Positions 29,680 through 39,253 of a stretch of 64,000 bases of DNA are shown one piece after another. Under the pieces are notes generated by a model. That model made no database searches. It had not been told where the DNA came from and saw only the letters and a program-made list of their open reading frames with translations. The stretch's first letter is position 1. Each line of letters begins with the position of its first letter. Both the position numbers and the translations under genes were made by a program. This stretch comes from Blastococcus saxobsidens (GTDB lineage: Bacteria; Actinomycetota; Actinomycetes; Mycobacteriales; Geodermatophilaceae), in contig NZ_POQT01000001.1 of the NCBI RefSeq assembly GCF_002938435.1, positions 202,110 through 266,109 on the forward strand, read 5' to 3'.

Positions 29680-30875
29680 GAGCCGGAGCCGCTCAGCCAG
29701 GCGCGGATCGCGTCGCCGTCGGCCCCGAGCACCGGGGGAGCGGTGTGCTCCCGGCGGGTGGTCTCGGTCTCGCCGTCCGCCGAGGGGGCGAAGAAGCGCA
29801 GTGGCGGCCCGGGCAGCTGCACCCGGCCGAGGGTGGCGTGGTCGACGTCGACCAGCAGTCCCTGGGAGAGGGTCTGGTCCCAGCCGTAGACCTCGTCGAC
29901 GGTGCGCACCTTGCCCGCGGGGATGCCCGCGGCGTCGAGCCGGGCCAGCAGGTCCTCCGCGGCGATGCCGGCGAACGCGTCCTCGAGCAGGGCGATGACC
30001 CGGTCCCGGTTCTCGACCCGCTCCCCGTTGGTCTCCATCCCCGGCGCGGCGGGGTCCAGGCCGAACTCCGTGCACAGCCGCCGCCACAGCGACTCCGAGC
30101 CGCAGGACAGCTGCACGCTGCCACCGGAGCAGCGGAACAGCCCGTACGGGGCGATCGAGGGGTGGTGGTTGCCCTGCGCGGAGCCGACCTTGCCGGCCAC
30201 CGTCCACGCCGTCCCCTGGAAGGCGTGCACGCCGACGATCGCCGCGAGCAGCGAGGTGCGCACGACCTGGCCGCGCCCGGTCCGCTCCCGCTCGTGCAGC
30301 GCCGCGAGCACGCCGTAGGCGCCGTACATGCCGGCCAGCAGATCACCGATCGGGACGCCGACCCGCTGCGGGTCCTCCGGGCCCGACCCGGTGAGCGACA
30401 TCAGGCCGGCCTCGCCCTGCGCGATCTGGTCGTACCCTGCCCGGCCGCCCTCGGGACCGTCGTGGCCGAAGCCGCTGATCGACAGCTGGACCAGGCGCGG
30501 GTTGAGCTCGGCCAGCACGTCGGTGCCGAAGCCGAGGCGGGTCAGCGTGCCGGGACGGAAGTTCTCCAGCAGCACGTCGGCCCGGCGCAGCAGCTCCGTC
30601 AGCACGGTGGCGTCCCCCTCGTCCTTGAGGTCGAGGGTGATGGACTCCTTGTTGCGGTTGGCCGACAGGAAGTACGTGGACTCCCGGTGGGTCTGGTCGG
30701 GGAGGGCTGGAGGCTGCACGAACGGCGGACCCCAGCCCCGGGTGTCGTCACCGGTGCCCGGGCTCTCCACCTTGATCACCCGCGCGCCGAGGTCGCCCAG
30801 CATCATCGCCGCGTGCGGCCCGGCCAGGGCGCGGGTCAGGTCGACGACGAGGATGCCGTCGAGTGGCCCGGTCAT
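29676..30875 (-). CDS. Family III (CaiB/BaiF) CoA-transferase
   Basis: 399 residues. Signatures are GILVVDLTRALAGPHAAMML, LGARVIKVESPGTGDDTRGW, NRNKESITLDLK, DVLLENFRPGTLTRLGFG, and GRAGYDQIAQGEAGLMSLTG carrying the catalytic-site Asp. These enzymes move CoA between carboxylic acids such as oxalate/formate, succinate or mesaconate. The ATG at 30875 has GGGAG 6 nt upstream; an ATG four codons earlier overlaps that site. Lying between a MatC-like dicarboxylate carrier and a carboxyltransferase, it probably activates the imported acid. Confidence 0.88.
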   Translation of the reverse strand: MTGPLDGILVVDLTRALAGPHAAMMLGDLGARVIKVESPGTGDDTRGWGPPFVQPPALPDQTHRESTYFLSANRNKESITLDLKDEGDATVLTELLRRADVLLENFRPGTLTRLGFGTDVLAELNPRLVQLSISGFGHDGPEGGRAGYDQIAQGEAGLMSLTGSGPEDPQRVGVPIGDLLAGMYGAYGVLAALHERERTGRGQVVRTSLLAAIVGVHAFQGTAWTVAGKVGSAQGNHHPSIAPYGLFRCSGGSVQLSCGSESLWRRLCTEFGLDPAAPGMETNGERVENRDRVIALLEDAFAGIAAEDLLARLDAAGIPAGKVRTVDEVYGWDQTLSQGLLVDVDHATLGRVQLPGPPLRFFAPSADGETETTRREHTAPPVLGADGDAIRAWLSGSGS

Positions 30876-30892
30876 GGTGTCTCCCATCGGGG

Positions 30893-32233
30893 TCACAGCC
30901 AGCCGGGGACGACGAACACCAGCCAGGCCAGGAGCGGCCCGACGGCGACGACGATGGTGGCGTAGCCGAGGATCTGCTTGTAGAAGCGGTCCTTGTCGAC
31001 GTCCTGTGCCGCAGCCAGGACGAGCGCGCCGTTCGTGGAGAAGGGGCTCACGTCGACGATGGTCGAGGCCACGGACAGGGCGACCACCACACCCACGGCG
31101 CTGATGGCCCCCGCTTCCAGGAACGGAACCGCGAGCAGGATGGCGACACCGATGATCGCGGTCGACGACGCGAACGCCGACACCACCCCGCCGATGTAGG
31201 CCAGGAGGAGCGCGATGACGAGCGGCACCCCGAGCCCGATGACGGCGTCGCCGACGTAGTCGATGGTGCCGGCCTCCTGGAGGACGGACACGAACGTGAG
31301 GACGCCGGCGATGAGGAGCACGGTCGACCAGCTGATCTGGCTCACCGCCCCCTTGTGCTGCGCGGCCGAGAACAGCGCGAGGACGACGGCGACGGTGATG
31401 GCCACGAAACCGATGTCGAGATCGAACGCCAGCGCCAGGACGGCGACCACGACCAGCCCGACGAGCGTGAGGATCTGCTCGAAGCGGACCGGCCGGGGTG
31501 CGGACGAGGGGCCGTGCCCGGCGGTGTCGTCGCCGCTGTCCCCGCCGACCGCCGAGCCGTGCCCGCGGACGACCGTGCCGTGCGCGGCGTGCTCGGCGTG
31601 CTCGAGCGGCTGTGCGACGACCTTCCGGCCGATGAGCTTGCGCCCCCCCAGCACGAAGAACAGCACGAGCGCGATGGCGATGTTGAAGAAGAGCGCCCCG
31701 AGGAAGACCGCCAGCGGGCTGCTCGGCAGGCCCTCGCCCTCGACGATGGTGTTGACCGTGACGCCGTAGACGCTGATCGGCGAGAAGCCGCCGCCCTGGG
31801 CGCCGTGGATGACCATCATGCCCATCAGCAGGGGGCTGATGTCGTGGCGTGCGGCGAACGTGAGCGCGATCGGCGCGATGATCGCCACCGCCGCCGGTGA
31901 CAGGGCCCCGATCGCCGTGAGCACCGCGGTGACGAAGAACATGATCCACGGGATCGCCGCGACGTGGCCGCCGACGAGCTTCACCGCTCCGCGGACCAGC
32001 AGGTCGACGGTGCCGTTGTTCTGGGCGATCGCGAACAGGTAGGTGACGCCGATCAGCGTCAGCACCAGCCCGGCCGGGAAGCCGGCGATGATGTCGTCCG
32101 TCGTCAGGCCCACCGACAGCGTGCCGACGACGAAGGCGGCGACGAAGGCCAGCGCCCCCATGTTGATCGGCAGGATCGTCGCGATCGCGAAGATCACGAC
32201 GAGGGCCAGGATGGTGATGATCTCAGCGGACAC
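30893..32233 (-). CDS. MatC-like dicarboxylate carrier (SLC13/ArsB superfamily)
   Basis: 446 residues with about 12 membrane segments. The first ~150 residues (ILPINMGALAFVAAFVVGTL, DDIIAGFPAGLVLTLIGVTY, LFAIAQNNGTVDLLVRG) match the N-terminal domain of MatC malonate carriers. A His/Gly-rich cytoplasmic loop (HAEHAAHGTVVRGHG) separates the two halves. The second half has STAIIGVAILLAVPFLEAG and VDVSPFSTNGALVLAAAQ, the latter a substrate-site repeat. It is first in the operon and likely imports malonate or a related C3-C4 diacid. GTG 32233 has GGAAG 5 nt upstream; GTG 32239 is an alternative. Confidence 0.83.
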   Translation of the reverse strand: MSAEIITILALVVIFAIATILPINMGALAFVAAFVVGTLSVGLTTDDIIAGFPAGLVLTLIGVTYLFAIAQNNGTVDLLVRGAVKLVGGHVAAIPWIMFFVTAVLTAIGALSPAAVAIIAPIALTFAARHDISPLLMGMMVIHGAQGGGFSPISVYGVTVNTIVEGEGLPSSPLAVFLGALFFNIAIALVLFFVLGGRKLIGRKVVAQPLEHAEHAAHGTVVRGHGSAVGGDSGDDTAGHGPSSAPRPVRFEQILTLVGLVVVAVLALAFDLDIGFVAITVAVVLALFSAAQHKGAVSQISWSTVLLIAGVLTFVSVLQEAGTIDYVGDAVIGLGVPLVIALLLAYIGGVVSAFASSTAIIGVAILLAVPFLEAGAISAVGVVVALSVASTIVDVSPFSTNGALVLAAAQDVDKDRFYKQILGYATIVVAVGPLLAWLVFVVPGWL

Positions 32234-32359
32234 GGTCACTTCCACGGCGTCGGGGGACAGGGCCGCTCCACTGTGACAGCGACCGGCCGGTAGCGCCTGC
32301 CCGTCGTCCGGGCGACTTCCCCGCAGCGACCTCGAACCGCTGGTCCACCGGCCGCTGGC

Positions 32360-32365
32360 TAGGCT
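32360..32365 (+). promoter_or_regulatory. -10 box for a probably leaderless galU transcript
   Basis: TAGGCT ends 7 nt before the A of the galU ATG at 32372, so transcription should start at or next to the start codon. No Shine-Dalgarno sequence precedes galU. The same TAGGCT spacing precedes metG. Confidence 0.5.
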
Positions 32366-32371
32366 GCCGCC

Positions 32372-33289
32372 ATGTCGACCCCCAGCACCCGACCGGCGCG
32401 CAAGGCGGTCATCCCCGTGGCGGGGATGGGCACCCGGTTCCTCCCGGCGACCAAGGCCGTGCCCAAGGAGCTGCTCCCGGTCGTCGACCGACCGGCGCTG
32501 CAGTACATCGTCGAGGAGGCCGCGCGCGCCGGCCTGCCCGAGGTGCTGATGGTCACCGGCCGGAACAAGGCCGCCATCGAGGACTTCTTCGACCGCACCC
32601 CGGAGCTGGAGGCGGCCCTGGAGAAGAAGGGCGACGCCGGCCGGATCGCCGCCGTGCAGGAGTCCACCGACGTCGCGCAGGTGCACTTCGTCCGCCAGGG
32701 CGAGGCCCGCGGGCTCGGGCACGCCGTCCTCCAGGCCGCCGCCTTCGTCGGGGACGAGCCGTTCGCCGTCCTGCTGGGCGACGACCTCATCGACGCCCGC
32801 GACCACCTGCTCGAGCAGATGCTGGCCGTCCAGGCCGAGCACGGCGGATCGGTGATCGCACTGCTCGACGTCGGCCCGGAGAACATCGACAAGTACGGCG
32901 CGGTCGCCATCGAGGAGGACACCCAGGAGGGCGTCGTCACGATCACCGGCCTGGTCGAGAAGCCCCCGGTCGAGGAGGCGCCGAGCAGCCTGGCCATCAT
33001 CGGCCGCTACGTGCTCTCCCCGGAGATCTTCGCGGTGCTGAGGGAGACCGCCCCCGGCCGGGGTGGCGAGATCCAGCTGACCGACGCGCTGGCCACGCTC
33101 GTCGAGCGCGGGGAGCCCGTGCACGGCGTGGTCTTCGACGGCCGCCGCTACGACACCGGCGACAAGCTGGACTACCTCAAGGCCGTCGTCCGGCTGGCCG
33201 CCGAGCGCGACGACCTGGGCCCGGCGCTGCGCTCCTGGCTGCGCGACTTCGTCACCGAGCTGCCCGCCGAGGGCGCGTCGCCGTCCTGA
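32372..33289 (+). CDS. galU: UTP--glucose-1-phosphate uridylyltransferase
   Basis: A 305-residue cytosolic nucleotidyltransferase making UDP-glucose from UTP and glucose 1-phosphate. It has the nucleotide motif VAGMGTRFLPATKAVPKELL (12-31), LLPVVDRPALQYIVEEA, LGDDLIDA and GLVEKP, and a C-terminal GRRYDTGDKLDYLKAVV. UDP-glucose feeds cell-wall polysaccharide and trehalose routes, and the exopolysaccharide locus at the right end of the window would draw on it. It heads the galU-glp-rimJ-glpR block conserved in actinobacteria. Confidence 0.95.
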   Translation: MSTPSTRPARKAVIPVAGMGTRFLPATKAVPKELLPVVDRPALQYIVEEAARAGLPEVLMVTGRNKAAIEDFFDRTPELEAALEKKGDAGRIAAVQESTDVAQVHFVRQGEARGLGHAVLQAAAFVGDEPFAVLLGDDLIDARDHLLEQMLAVQAEHGGSVIALLDVGPENIDKYGAVAIEEDTQEGVVTITGLVEKPPVEEAPSSLAIIGRYVLSPEIFAVLRETAPGRGGEIQLTDALATLVERGEPVHGVVFDGRRYDTGDKLDYLKAVVRLAAERDDLGPALRSWLRDFVTELPAEGASPS

Positions 33290-33405
33290 CCGGCGCGCGT
33301 CAGGGCACGATCGGACCACGGCGCCGAGCCGGGGCCCCATCCGGTCCCGCCGGCGCCGTGGGAGCCGGCGCCGGACAGCGGCACGGCGGGACGACGGTGG
33401 TGAGG

Positions 33406-34854
<1,449 letters not shown>

Positions 34855-34863
34855 CCCCGCGCC

Positions 34864-35496
34864 GTGACCGAGCCGCTGCTGCACCCGGGCTGGCCGGCCC
34901 GCCTGTCCTCCGGGCCGGTGGAGCTGCACCCCCTGCGGCGGCGCGACGCCGCGGAGTGGAGCCGGGTGCGGCTGGCCAACGAGCGCTGGCTGAGCCCGTG
35001 GGAGCCGACGTCGTCGCTGCCGTGGACGGCGCGGCACACGCCGGCGGCCTACCGGGCCATGCGGCGCACGGTCGCCCGCCGCGCGCGGCTGGGGACGTCG
35101 CTGCCGTTCGCCGTCCGGGTGGACGGGCGGCTGGCCGGGCAGGTGACCATCGACAACGTCGTGCGCGGTGCGCTGCGGGCCGGTTACCTCGGCTACTGGA
35201 TCGACCAGGACGTGGCCGGCCGCGGGGTCGCGTCGCTGGCCGTCGCCATGGTCTGCGACCACGCGTTCGGACCGGTCGGGCTGCACCGGCTGGAGGCCGA
35301 CATCCGGCCGGAGAACATGCCCAGCCAGCGGCTCGCGGAACGTCTCGGTTTCCAGCGGGAGGGCCTGCGCCGGCGGTACCTGGACATCGACGGCGACTGG
35401 CGCGACCACCTGGCGTACGCGCTGCTCGCCGAGGATGCGCCCGGCGGCGTGCTGGCCCGCTGGCGGCGGATGTCGCCAGGTCGACCGGTCGACTGA
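34864..35496 (+). CDS. RimJ-like GNAT acetyltransferase
   Basis: A 210-residue GNAT protein of the RimJ/RimL group: VELHPLRRRDAAEWSRVR, LPFAVRVDGRLAGQVTIDNV, YWIDQDVAGRGVASLAVAMV (acetyl-CoA loop AGRGVA), RLEADIRPENMPSQRLAERL, GFQREGLRRRYLDIDG. Relatives acetylate protein N-termini, including ribosomal proteins. It sits 9 bp after glp and before glpR, an order kept in mycobacteria and corynebacteria, so it may be expressed with the division pair. Confidence 0.88.
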   Translation: MTEPLLHPGWPARLSSGPVELHPLRRRDAAEWSRVRLANERWLSPWEPTSSLPWTARHTPAAYRAMRRTVARRARLGTSLPFAVRVDGRLAGQVTIDNVVRGALRAGYLGYWIDQDVAGRGVASLAVAMVCDHAFGPVGLHRLEADIRPENMPSQRLAERLGFQREGLRRRYLDIDGDWRDHLAYALLAEDAPGGVLARWRRMSPGRPVD

Positions 35497-35631
35497 TCGG
35501 CTCGACGACATAGCACGGGCGGTGATCGCCGTGCGGGTGGCAGTGGCCGACACGCCGTCTCCTGTCACACCGGTCCCACACCGATCAGCGACACGCCCGC
35601 GCGCCTCCCCGACGGCGGCCCTCCGGCTGCT

Positions 35632-35637
35632 TAGCCT
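35632..35637 (+). promoter_or_regulatory. Possible -10 box for glpR
   Basis: TAGCCT lies 38 bp before the glpR ATG. It matches the TANNNT consensus and would give a leader of about 30 nt carrying the AGGTGG ribosome site. No clear -35. Confidence 0.4.
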
Positions 35638-35675
35638 CGCCTGGCGAGTGACTGATGTGACAGGTGGTGTTCGGT

Positions 35676-36407
35676 ATGGGTTCGGGCGTGCTCTTGGCCG
35701 CTCTGGTCGTGCTGTGGTTCGTCGTGCTGGTCCCCATGGTGGTGACCCGCGGCGACGCGGACGGCCGGGTGGAGGCAGCGGACGGTGGCCGGACGCTGCA
35801 GCGGCGCAGGTCGGTCGACACCGTCCGGCACGCGGCGACCGAGCGGGTCGAGATCGACCGCGAGGTGCTGCGCACCACCGGTGAGCTGAAGGTGGACGTG
35901 CACGCGCTGCGTCGCCGGGCCCTCGGGGGCCTGGTGCTGCTCGCGCTCGCCTCCCTGGCGGGCGCGCTGCTGCTGACGCCGTGGCTGTGGATCGCACAGG
36001 CCTTCTTCAGCGTGGCCACCGTCGGTTACGTGCTCGTGCTGCGGAAGGTGGCCCGTCGCGAGCGGTTGGCCGCCCGCCGCGCCGCCCGGGCCGCCGCCCG
36101 CGCGGCCATGCGGGCTCCGGCCCGCCCCGTCGCTGCCCCGGCGCCCGTCCAGCGGACCGCTCCGCCGGCCGAGGTGCATCCGCCGGCCGAGGTGCACGAG
36201 ACGGTGGCCCAGAGTGGCCTGCCGAGCCTGCCGCACCCGAGCGTGCCGCTGGCCGCGGTGCACACGCTGCGTCCGGGCCGGGTCGTCGCGGCCCGCACCC
36301 CGGCGCCCGTGGGCTGGCAGAACAGCGCCGTCGTCGGCCTGGACGACGACGACATCGGTTTCGCCGACATCGACGAGTACCGGCCGGCACGGGTGGCCAA
36401 CGCCTGA
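35676..36407 (+). CDS. glpR: Divisome membrane protein GlpR/SepX
   Basis: 243 residues. The first ~17 residues form a membrane helix (VLLAALVVLWFVVLVPMVV) followed by a cytoplasmic linker (RRRSVDTVRHAATERVEID). Two more helices lie near residues 88-120 (ALGGLVLLALASLAGALLL, IAQAFFSVATVGYVLVL). The tail is Arg/Ala-rich then acidic (VVGLDDDDIGFADIDEYRPA). This is the layout of GlpR in corynebacteria and SepX in Streptomyces, which stabilise the septal FtsZ ring with SepF and Glp. ATG 35676 has AGGTGG 8 nt upstream; two GTGs just before it lack a site. Confidence 0.8.
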   Translation: MGSGVLLAALVVLWFVVLVPMVVTRGDADGRVEAADGGRTLQRRRSVDTVRHAATERVEIDREVLRTTGELKVDVHALRRRALGGLVLLALASLAGALLLTPWLWIAQAFFSVATVGYVLVLRKVARRERLAARRAARAAARAAMRAPARPVAAPAPVQRTAPPAEVHPPAEVHETVAQSGLPSLPHPSVPLAAVHTLRPGRVVAARTPAPVGWQNSAVVGLDDDDIGFADIDEYRPARVANA

Positions 36408-36410
36408 GGA

Positions 36411-36469
36411 AACACCCCCTGCCCCCCACCGCTCGCACGCTCGCGGCGGGACCCCGCAGGGGGCCGGCG
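36411..36469. repeat. Dispersed hairpin repeat, copy 3
   Basis: It starts 3 bp after the glpR stop. Outer arms CCCCCTGC and GCAGGGGG, the inner pyrimidine arm against GGCGGG, loop CTCGCACGCTCGCGG. The outer arms differ from copy 2 by paired changes that keep the stem. Confidence 0.72.
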
Positions 36470-36500
36470 CCCCGGTGGTGGCGTCGGGGGACGGGACCGC

Positions 36501-36506
36501 TAAACT
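36501..36506 (+). promoter_or_regulatory. Possible -10 box for tRNA-Ala
   Basis: TAAACT, 11 bp before the first tRNA base, fits the TANNNT consensus. Confidence 0.45.
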
Positions 36507-36517
36507 CGTCTCTCGAA

Positions 36518-36591
36518 GGGGCTGTGGCGCAGTCCGGTAGCGCACCTCGTTCGCATCGAGGGGGTCAGGGGTTCAACTCCCCTCAGCTCCA
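36518..36591 (+). tRNA. tRNA-Ala(CGC)
   Basis: A 74-nt cloverleaf: acceptor GGGGCTG/CAGCTCC (one G-T pair), D stem GCGC/GCGC, anticodon stem CCTCG/CGAGG with loop TTCGCAT giving anticodon CGC (reads GCG), T stem AGGGG/CCCCT with loop TTCAACT, discriminator A, then CC. GCG is a frequent codon in this GC-rich genome. Confidence 0.95.
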
Positions 36592-36602
36592 CCCTGAAGA
36601 CC

Positions 36603-36632
36603 GAAGGCCGGACCCGAACGGGTCCGGCCTTC
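36603..36632 (+). terminator. Terminator hairpin after tRNA-Ala
   Basis: A perfect 14-bp stem, GAAGGCCGGACCCG against CGGGTCCGGCCTTC, with an AA loop, 11 bp past the tRNA and followed by GTCGTTCC. It lies between the tRNA and the convergent mannosyltransferase gene and may work in both directions. Confidence 0.85.
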
Positions 36633-36713
36633 GTCGTTCCCGCACGCGGGACGGCCGACGTCGTCGACGTCCGGGCTGGCGCTCCCCGCCGGGCGAGGTG
36701 AGCGCGCCACGGC

Positions 36714-38243
36714 TCAGAACCAGGAGGAGAACCACATCCGCTGCAGCCACTCGCCGTGGGACAGCGGGCTGCCGGTGAGCACCGGCCAGAAGAAGACGAA
36801 GGTCGCGACGACGACGCCCACGTAGAGGCACGCGGCTCCCAGCCCCACCCGCCGGCGCTCCCACGACATGCCCGGCCGGCCCACGACGTCCTGCAGCACC
36901 AGGGCGACGGCGAGCACGAAGAACGGCAGCGCCGGGGCGATGTAGAAGATGAACATCGTCCGGTCGAGGTTGACGAACCAGGTGAGCCAGCCGGCCGCGA
37001 TGCCCACGGCGACGGGGACCGCGGCGGGGTCGCGGCGGGCGGCGATCCGCCAGGCCAGCCACAGCGAGGCGGGCGCGAAGAGCAGCCACAGCGTCGGCGT
37101 CCCGACCATGAGGATGTAGCGCACCACCTGCTCGCCCTGGTCGTCGACGAGTCCCTGCGGGTTCCAGAGCAGGATCGGCCGGCCGTTGACCAGCCAGGAC
37201 CAGGGGCCGGACTCCCACGGGTGCGGCGAGGAGAGCCCGTTGTGGAAGCTCAGCCACTCCGCGTGCTGGTGCCACAGCGAGCGCACCGCGTCGGGGATCC
37301 ACGGGAACGCCGTCTCGGGGTTCTGCTGCGCCCAGGCCTTGCCCTGCGACGTCTCACCGAGGAACCAGCCGGTGAAGCTGGCCACGTAGGTGAGGACCGG
37401 CACGACGGCCAGCGCCCACACCGCGCCCGGCAGGCCCCGGCGCGCCGCCGTCCGGGTCGGCCGGCGGACGCCCGCCTCGCGCCAGGCGGCGCGGTCCCAG
37501 AACAGCGACGCGATCGCGAAGCAGGCGAGGAACCAGACGCCGCTCCACTTCACCGCGCAGGCGGCGCCGAACAGCACACCGGCGGCGATCCGCCAGCCGC
37601 GCGGCCCCAGCCGGAACCCGGCGTCCCGAACGGCGCCTGCCGCCCGGACCCGGGCGCGCACCACGTCGCGGTCGACCACCAGGCAGCTGACGGCGGCCAG
37701 CACCAGCACCTGCAGGAAGACGTCCAGCAGGCCGATCCGGGACAGCGTGAACGCGAAGCCGTCGGCCAGCAGCAGCACCCCGGCGAACAGGCCGACCAGC
37801 GTGGAGCCGGTGAGCCGGCGGGCCAGCCGGAAGAGCAGCACGACCGACACCGCGCCGGCGACCGCCGACGGGAAGCGCCAGCCGAACGAGTCGTACCCGA
37901 ACAGCTGCTCGCCGAGCGCGATGAACCACTTGCCCAGCGGGGGGTGGACGATGAACGTGTACCCGCGGTTGTACTCGAAACCCCAGGTCAGCAGCTCGCG
38001 AGCCTCGGGCGGGTAGTACGCCTCGTCGAAGAGGAGGTCGCGCGGGTAGCCGATGCCGACCAGCCGCACGGCGAGGGCGACGACGCCCAGGACCGCCGCG
38101 ACGAGCCACCCGGTGCGGCGGTCGGTGGCCGGCGGCACGGGATCGGTGCGACGGCGGGGGAACGGTACGCGGCGCGCCCGCAGGCCCGGGTGCTGCGGAT
38201 CCTGCGGGTCCCGCTCGGCCCGTTCGGGAGCCAGCACCGCCAT
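36714..38243 (-). CDS. pmt: Protein O-mannosyltransferase (PMT/GT39 family)
   Basis: A 509-residue membrane enzyme with about 10-11 helices that transfers mannose from polyprenyl-phosphate-mannose to Ser/Thr of proteins during Sec export. The catalytic acidic pair lies in DLLFDEAYYPPEARELL on the first extracytoplasmic loop, followed by YTFIVHPPLGKWFIALGEQL and WRFPSAVAGAVSVVLLFRL. The C-terminal half has WNPQGLVDDQGEQVVRYILM and LDRTMFIFYIAPALPFFVLA. A 55-residue Pro/Arg-rich cytoplasmic head precedes the first helix. It is divergent from rsmI, the arrangement seen in M. tuberculosis (Rv1002c/Rv1003). Confidence 0.93.
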   Translation of the reverse strand: MAVLAPERAERDPQDPQHPGLRARRVPFPRRRTDPVPPATDRRTGWLVAAVLGVVALAVRLVGIGYPRDLLFDEAYYPPEARELLTWGFEYNRGYTFIVHPPLGKWFIALGEQLFGYDSFGWRFPSAVAGAVSVVLLFRLARRLTGSTLVGLFAGVLLLADGFAFTLSRIGLLDVFLQVLVLAAVSCLVVDRDVVRARVRAAGAVRDAGFRLGPRGWRIAAGVLFGAACAVKWSGVWFLACFAIASLFWDRAAWREAGVRRPTRTAARRGLPGAVWALAVVPVLTYVASFTGWFLGETSQGKAWAQQNPETAFPWIPDAVRSLWHQHAEWLSFHNGLSSPHPWESGPWSWLVNGRPILLWNPQGLVDDQGEQVVRYILMVGTPTLWLLFAPASLWLAWRIAARRDPAAVPVAVGIAAGWLTWFVNLDRTMFIFYIAPALPFFVLAVALVLQDVVGRPGMSWERRRVGLGAACLYVGVVVATFVFFWPVLTGSPLSHGEWLQRMWFSSWF

Positions 38244-38259
38244 GCCGCCAGGGTAGTGA

Positions 38260-38304
38260 AAGGACCCGCCTGCCCCCGGCACTCGCCCGGGGACCCTGCA
38301 GGCG
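38260..38304. repeat. Dispersed hairpin repeat, copy 4 (short)
   Basis: A shortened copy in the gap between the divergent mannosyltransferase and rsmI genes. Outer arms CGCCTGC and GCAGGCG again differ from the other copies by paired changes; the loop is reduced to GCACTCGCCCGGGG. Confidence 0.6.
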
Positions 38305-38325
38305 CGCCTCCGACGACCGCCGTGA

Positions 38326-38331
38326 CAGGCT
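38326..38331 (+). promoter_or_regulatory. Possible -10 box for rsmI
   Basis: CAGGCT ends 7 nt before the GTG at 38338, the same spacing as TAGGCT in front of galU and metG, though the first base is C. It would give a leaderless message. Confidence 0.3.
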
Positions 38332-38337
38332 CGACGG

Positions 38338-39177
38338 GTGAGCGGACGGCTGGTGCTGGGCGGGGCACCCCTCGGGCAGCCCGGCGACGTGGGCCCGCGG
38401 CTGCGCGCGGTGATGGCCACGGCCGACGTCCTCGCCGTCGAGGACACCCGCCGCCTGCACCGGCTGGCCGCCGACCTCGAGGTCACCTTCACCGGCCGCA
38501 TCGTCACCTTCCACGAGTCGGTGGAGCAGGCGCGGCTCCCCGGCCTCCTGGCCGCCCTCGCCGACGGCGCGACGGTGCTGCTGCTCACCGATGCAGGCAT
38601 GCCGTCGGTGTCCGACCCCGGCTACACGCTGGTGCGGGCCGCCATCGACGCCGGCATCGGGGTCACGTCGGTGCCCGGCCCGTCCGCCGTCACCACCGCG
38701 CTCGCGGTGTCCGGGCTGCCGGTGGACCGGTTCTGCTTCGAGGGGTTCCTGCCGCGGCGGTCGGGGGAGCGGCGGTCGCTGTTCACCGCGCTGGCCGACG
38801 AGCGCCGCACGATGGTGTTCTTCGAGTCCCCGCACCGGCTGGCCGACGCGCTCGCCGACGCCGCCGCCGTGCTGGGCGAGGACCGCGCGGCCGCCGTCTG
38901 CCGGGAGCTGACCAAGACCTACGAGGAGATCCGCCGCGGCGGGCTGGCCGAGCTCGCAGTGTGGGCGGCCGAGGGCGTGAAGGGCGAGATCACCCTCGTG
39001 GTCGCCGGCGCGCCGGAGCGCGTGGTGGAGCTGTCCGGGCCGGAGATCGCCGCCGCCGTCGCCGCGGAGGAGGCCGCCGGGGTCACCCGCAAGGACGCGA
39101 TCCGCGCCGTCGTCACCCGGACCGGACTGCCCAAGCGGACCGTCTTCGACGCCGTCGTCGCCGCCAAGACCCCCTGA
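38338..39177 (+). CDS. rsmI: 16S rRNA (cytidine-1402-2'-O)-methyltransferase
   Basis: A 279-residue SAM-dependent tetrapyrrole-methylase-fold enzyme that 2'-O-methylates C1402 in the 16S decoding site. Motifs are LVLGGAPLGQPGDVGPRL, VEDTRRLHRL, LLLTDAGMPSVSDPGYTLVR, VPGPSAVTTALAVSGLPVDR, FEGFLPRR and FFESPHRL, with a C-terminal helical domain. The GTG at 38338 is the only start before the first motif and lacks a Shine-Dalgarno sequence. Its stop is followed within 6 bp by the first of two 59-nt palindromes. Confidence 0.93.
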   Translation: MSGRLVLGGAPLGQPGDVGPRLRAVMATADVLAVEDTRRLHRLAADLEVTFTGRIVTFHESVEQARLPGLLAALADGATVLLLTDAGMPSVSDPGYTLVRAAIDAGIGVTSVPGPSAVTTALAVSGLPVDRFCFEGFLPRRSGERRSLFTALADERRTMVFFESPHRLADALADAAAVLGEDRAAAVCRELTKTYEEIRRGGLAELAVWAAEGVKGEITLVVAGAPERVVELSGPEIAAAVAAEEAAGVTRKDAIRAVVTRTGLPKRTVFDAVVAAKTP

Positions 39178-39182
39178 CTCTC

Positions 39183-39241
39183 GGCATGGGAAGCGATCCA
39201 TGCGTCTTGGGCGCCGAGATACATGGATCGCTTCCCATGCC
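39183..39241. repeat. 59-nt palindrome, left copy flanking the DUF559 gene
   Basis: Perfect 20-bp arms, GGCATGGGAAGCGATCCATG and its complement, around a 19-nt centre containing TTGGGCGCCGAGA. It lies between the stops of the convergent rsmI and DUF559 genes. It is the same length as the right copy (40270-40328) and shares the outer 15 bp and the centre. The inner stem differs by paired substitutions. Confidence 0.9.
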
Positions 39242-39253
39242 TTGAGCGGGCGG

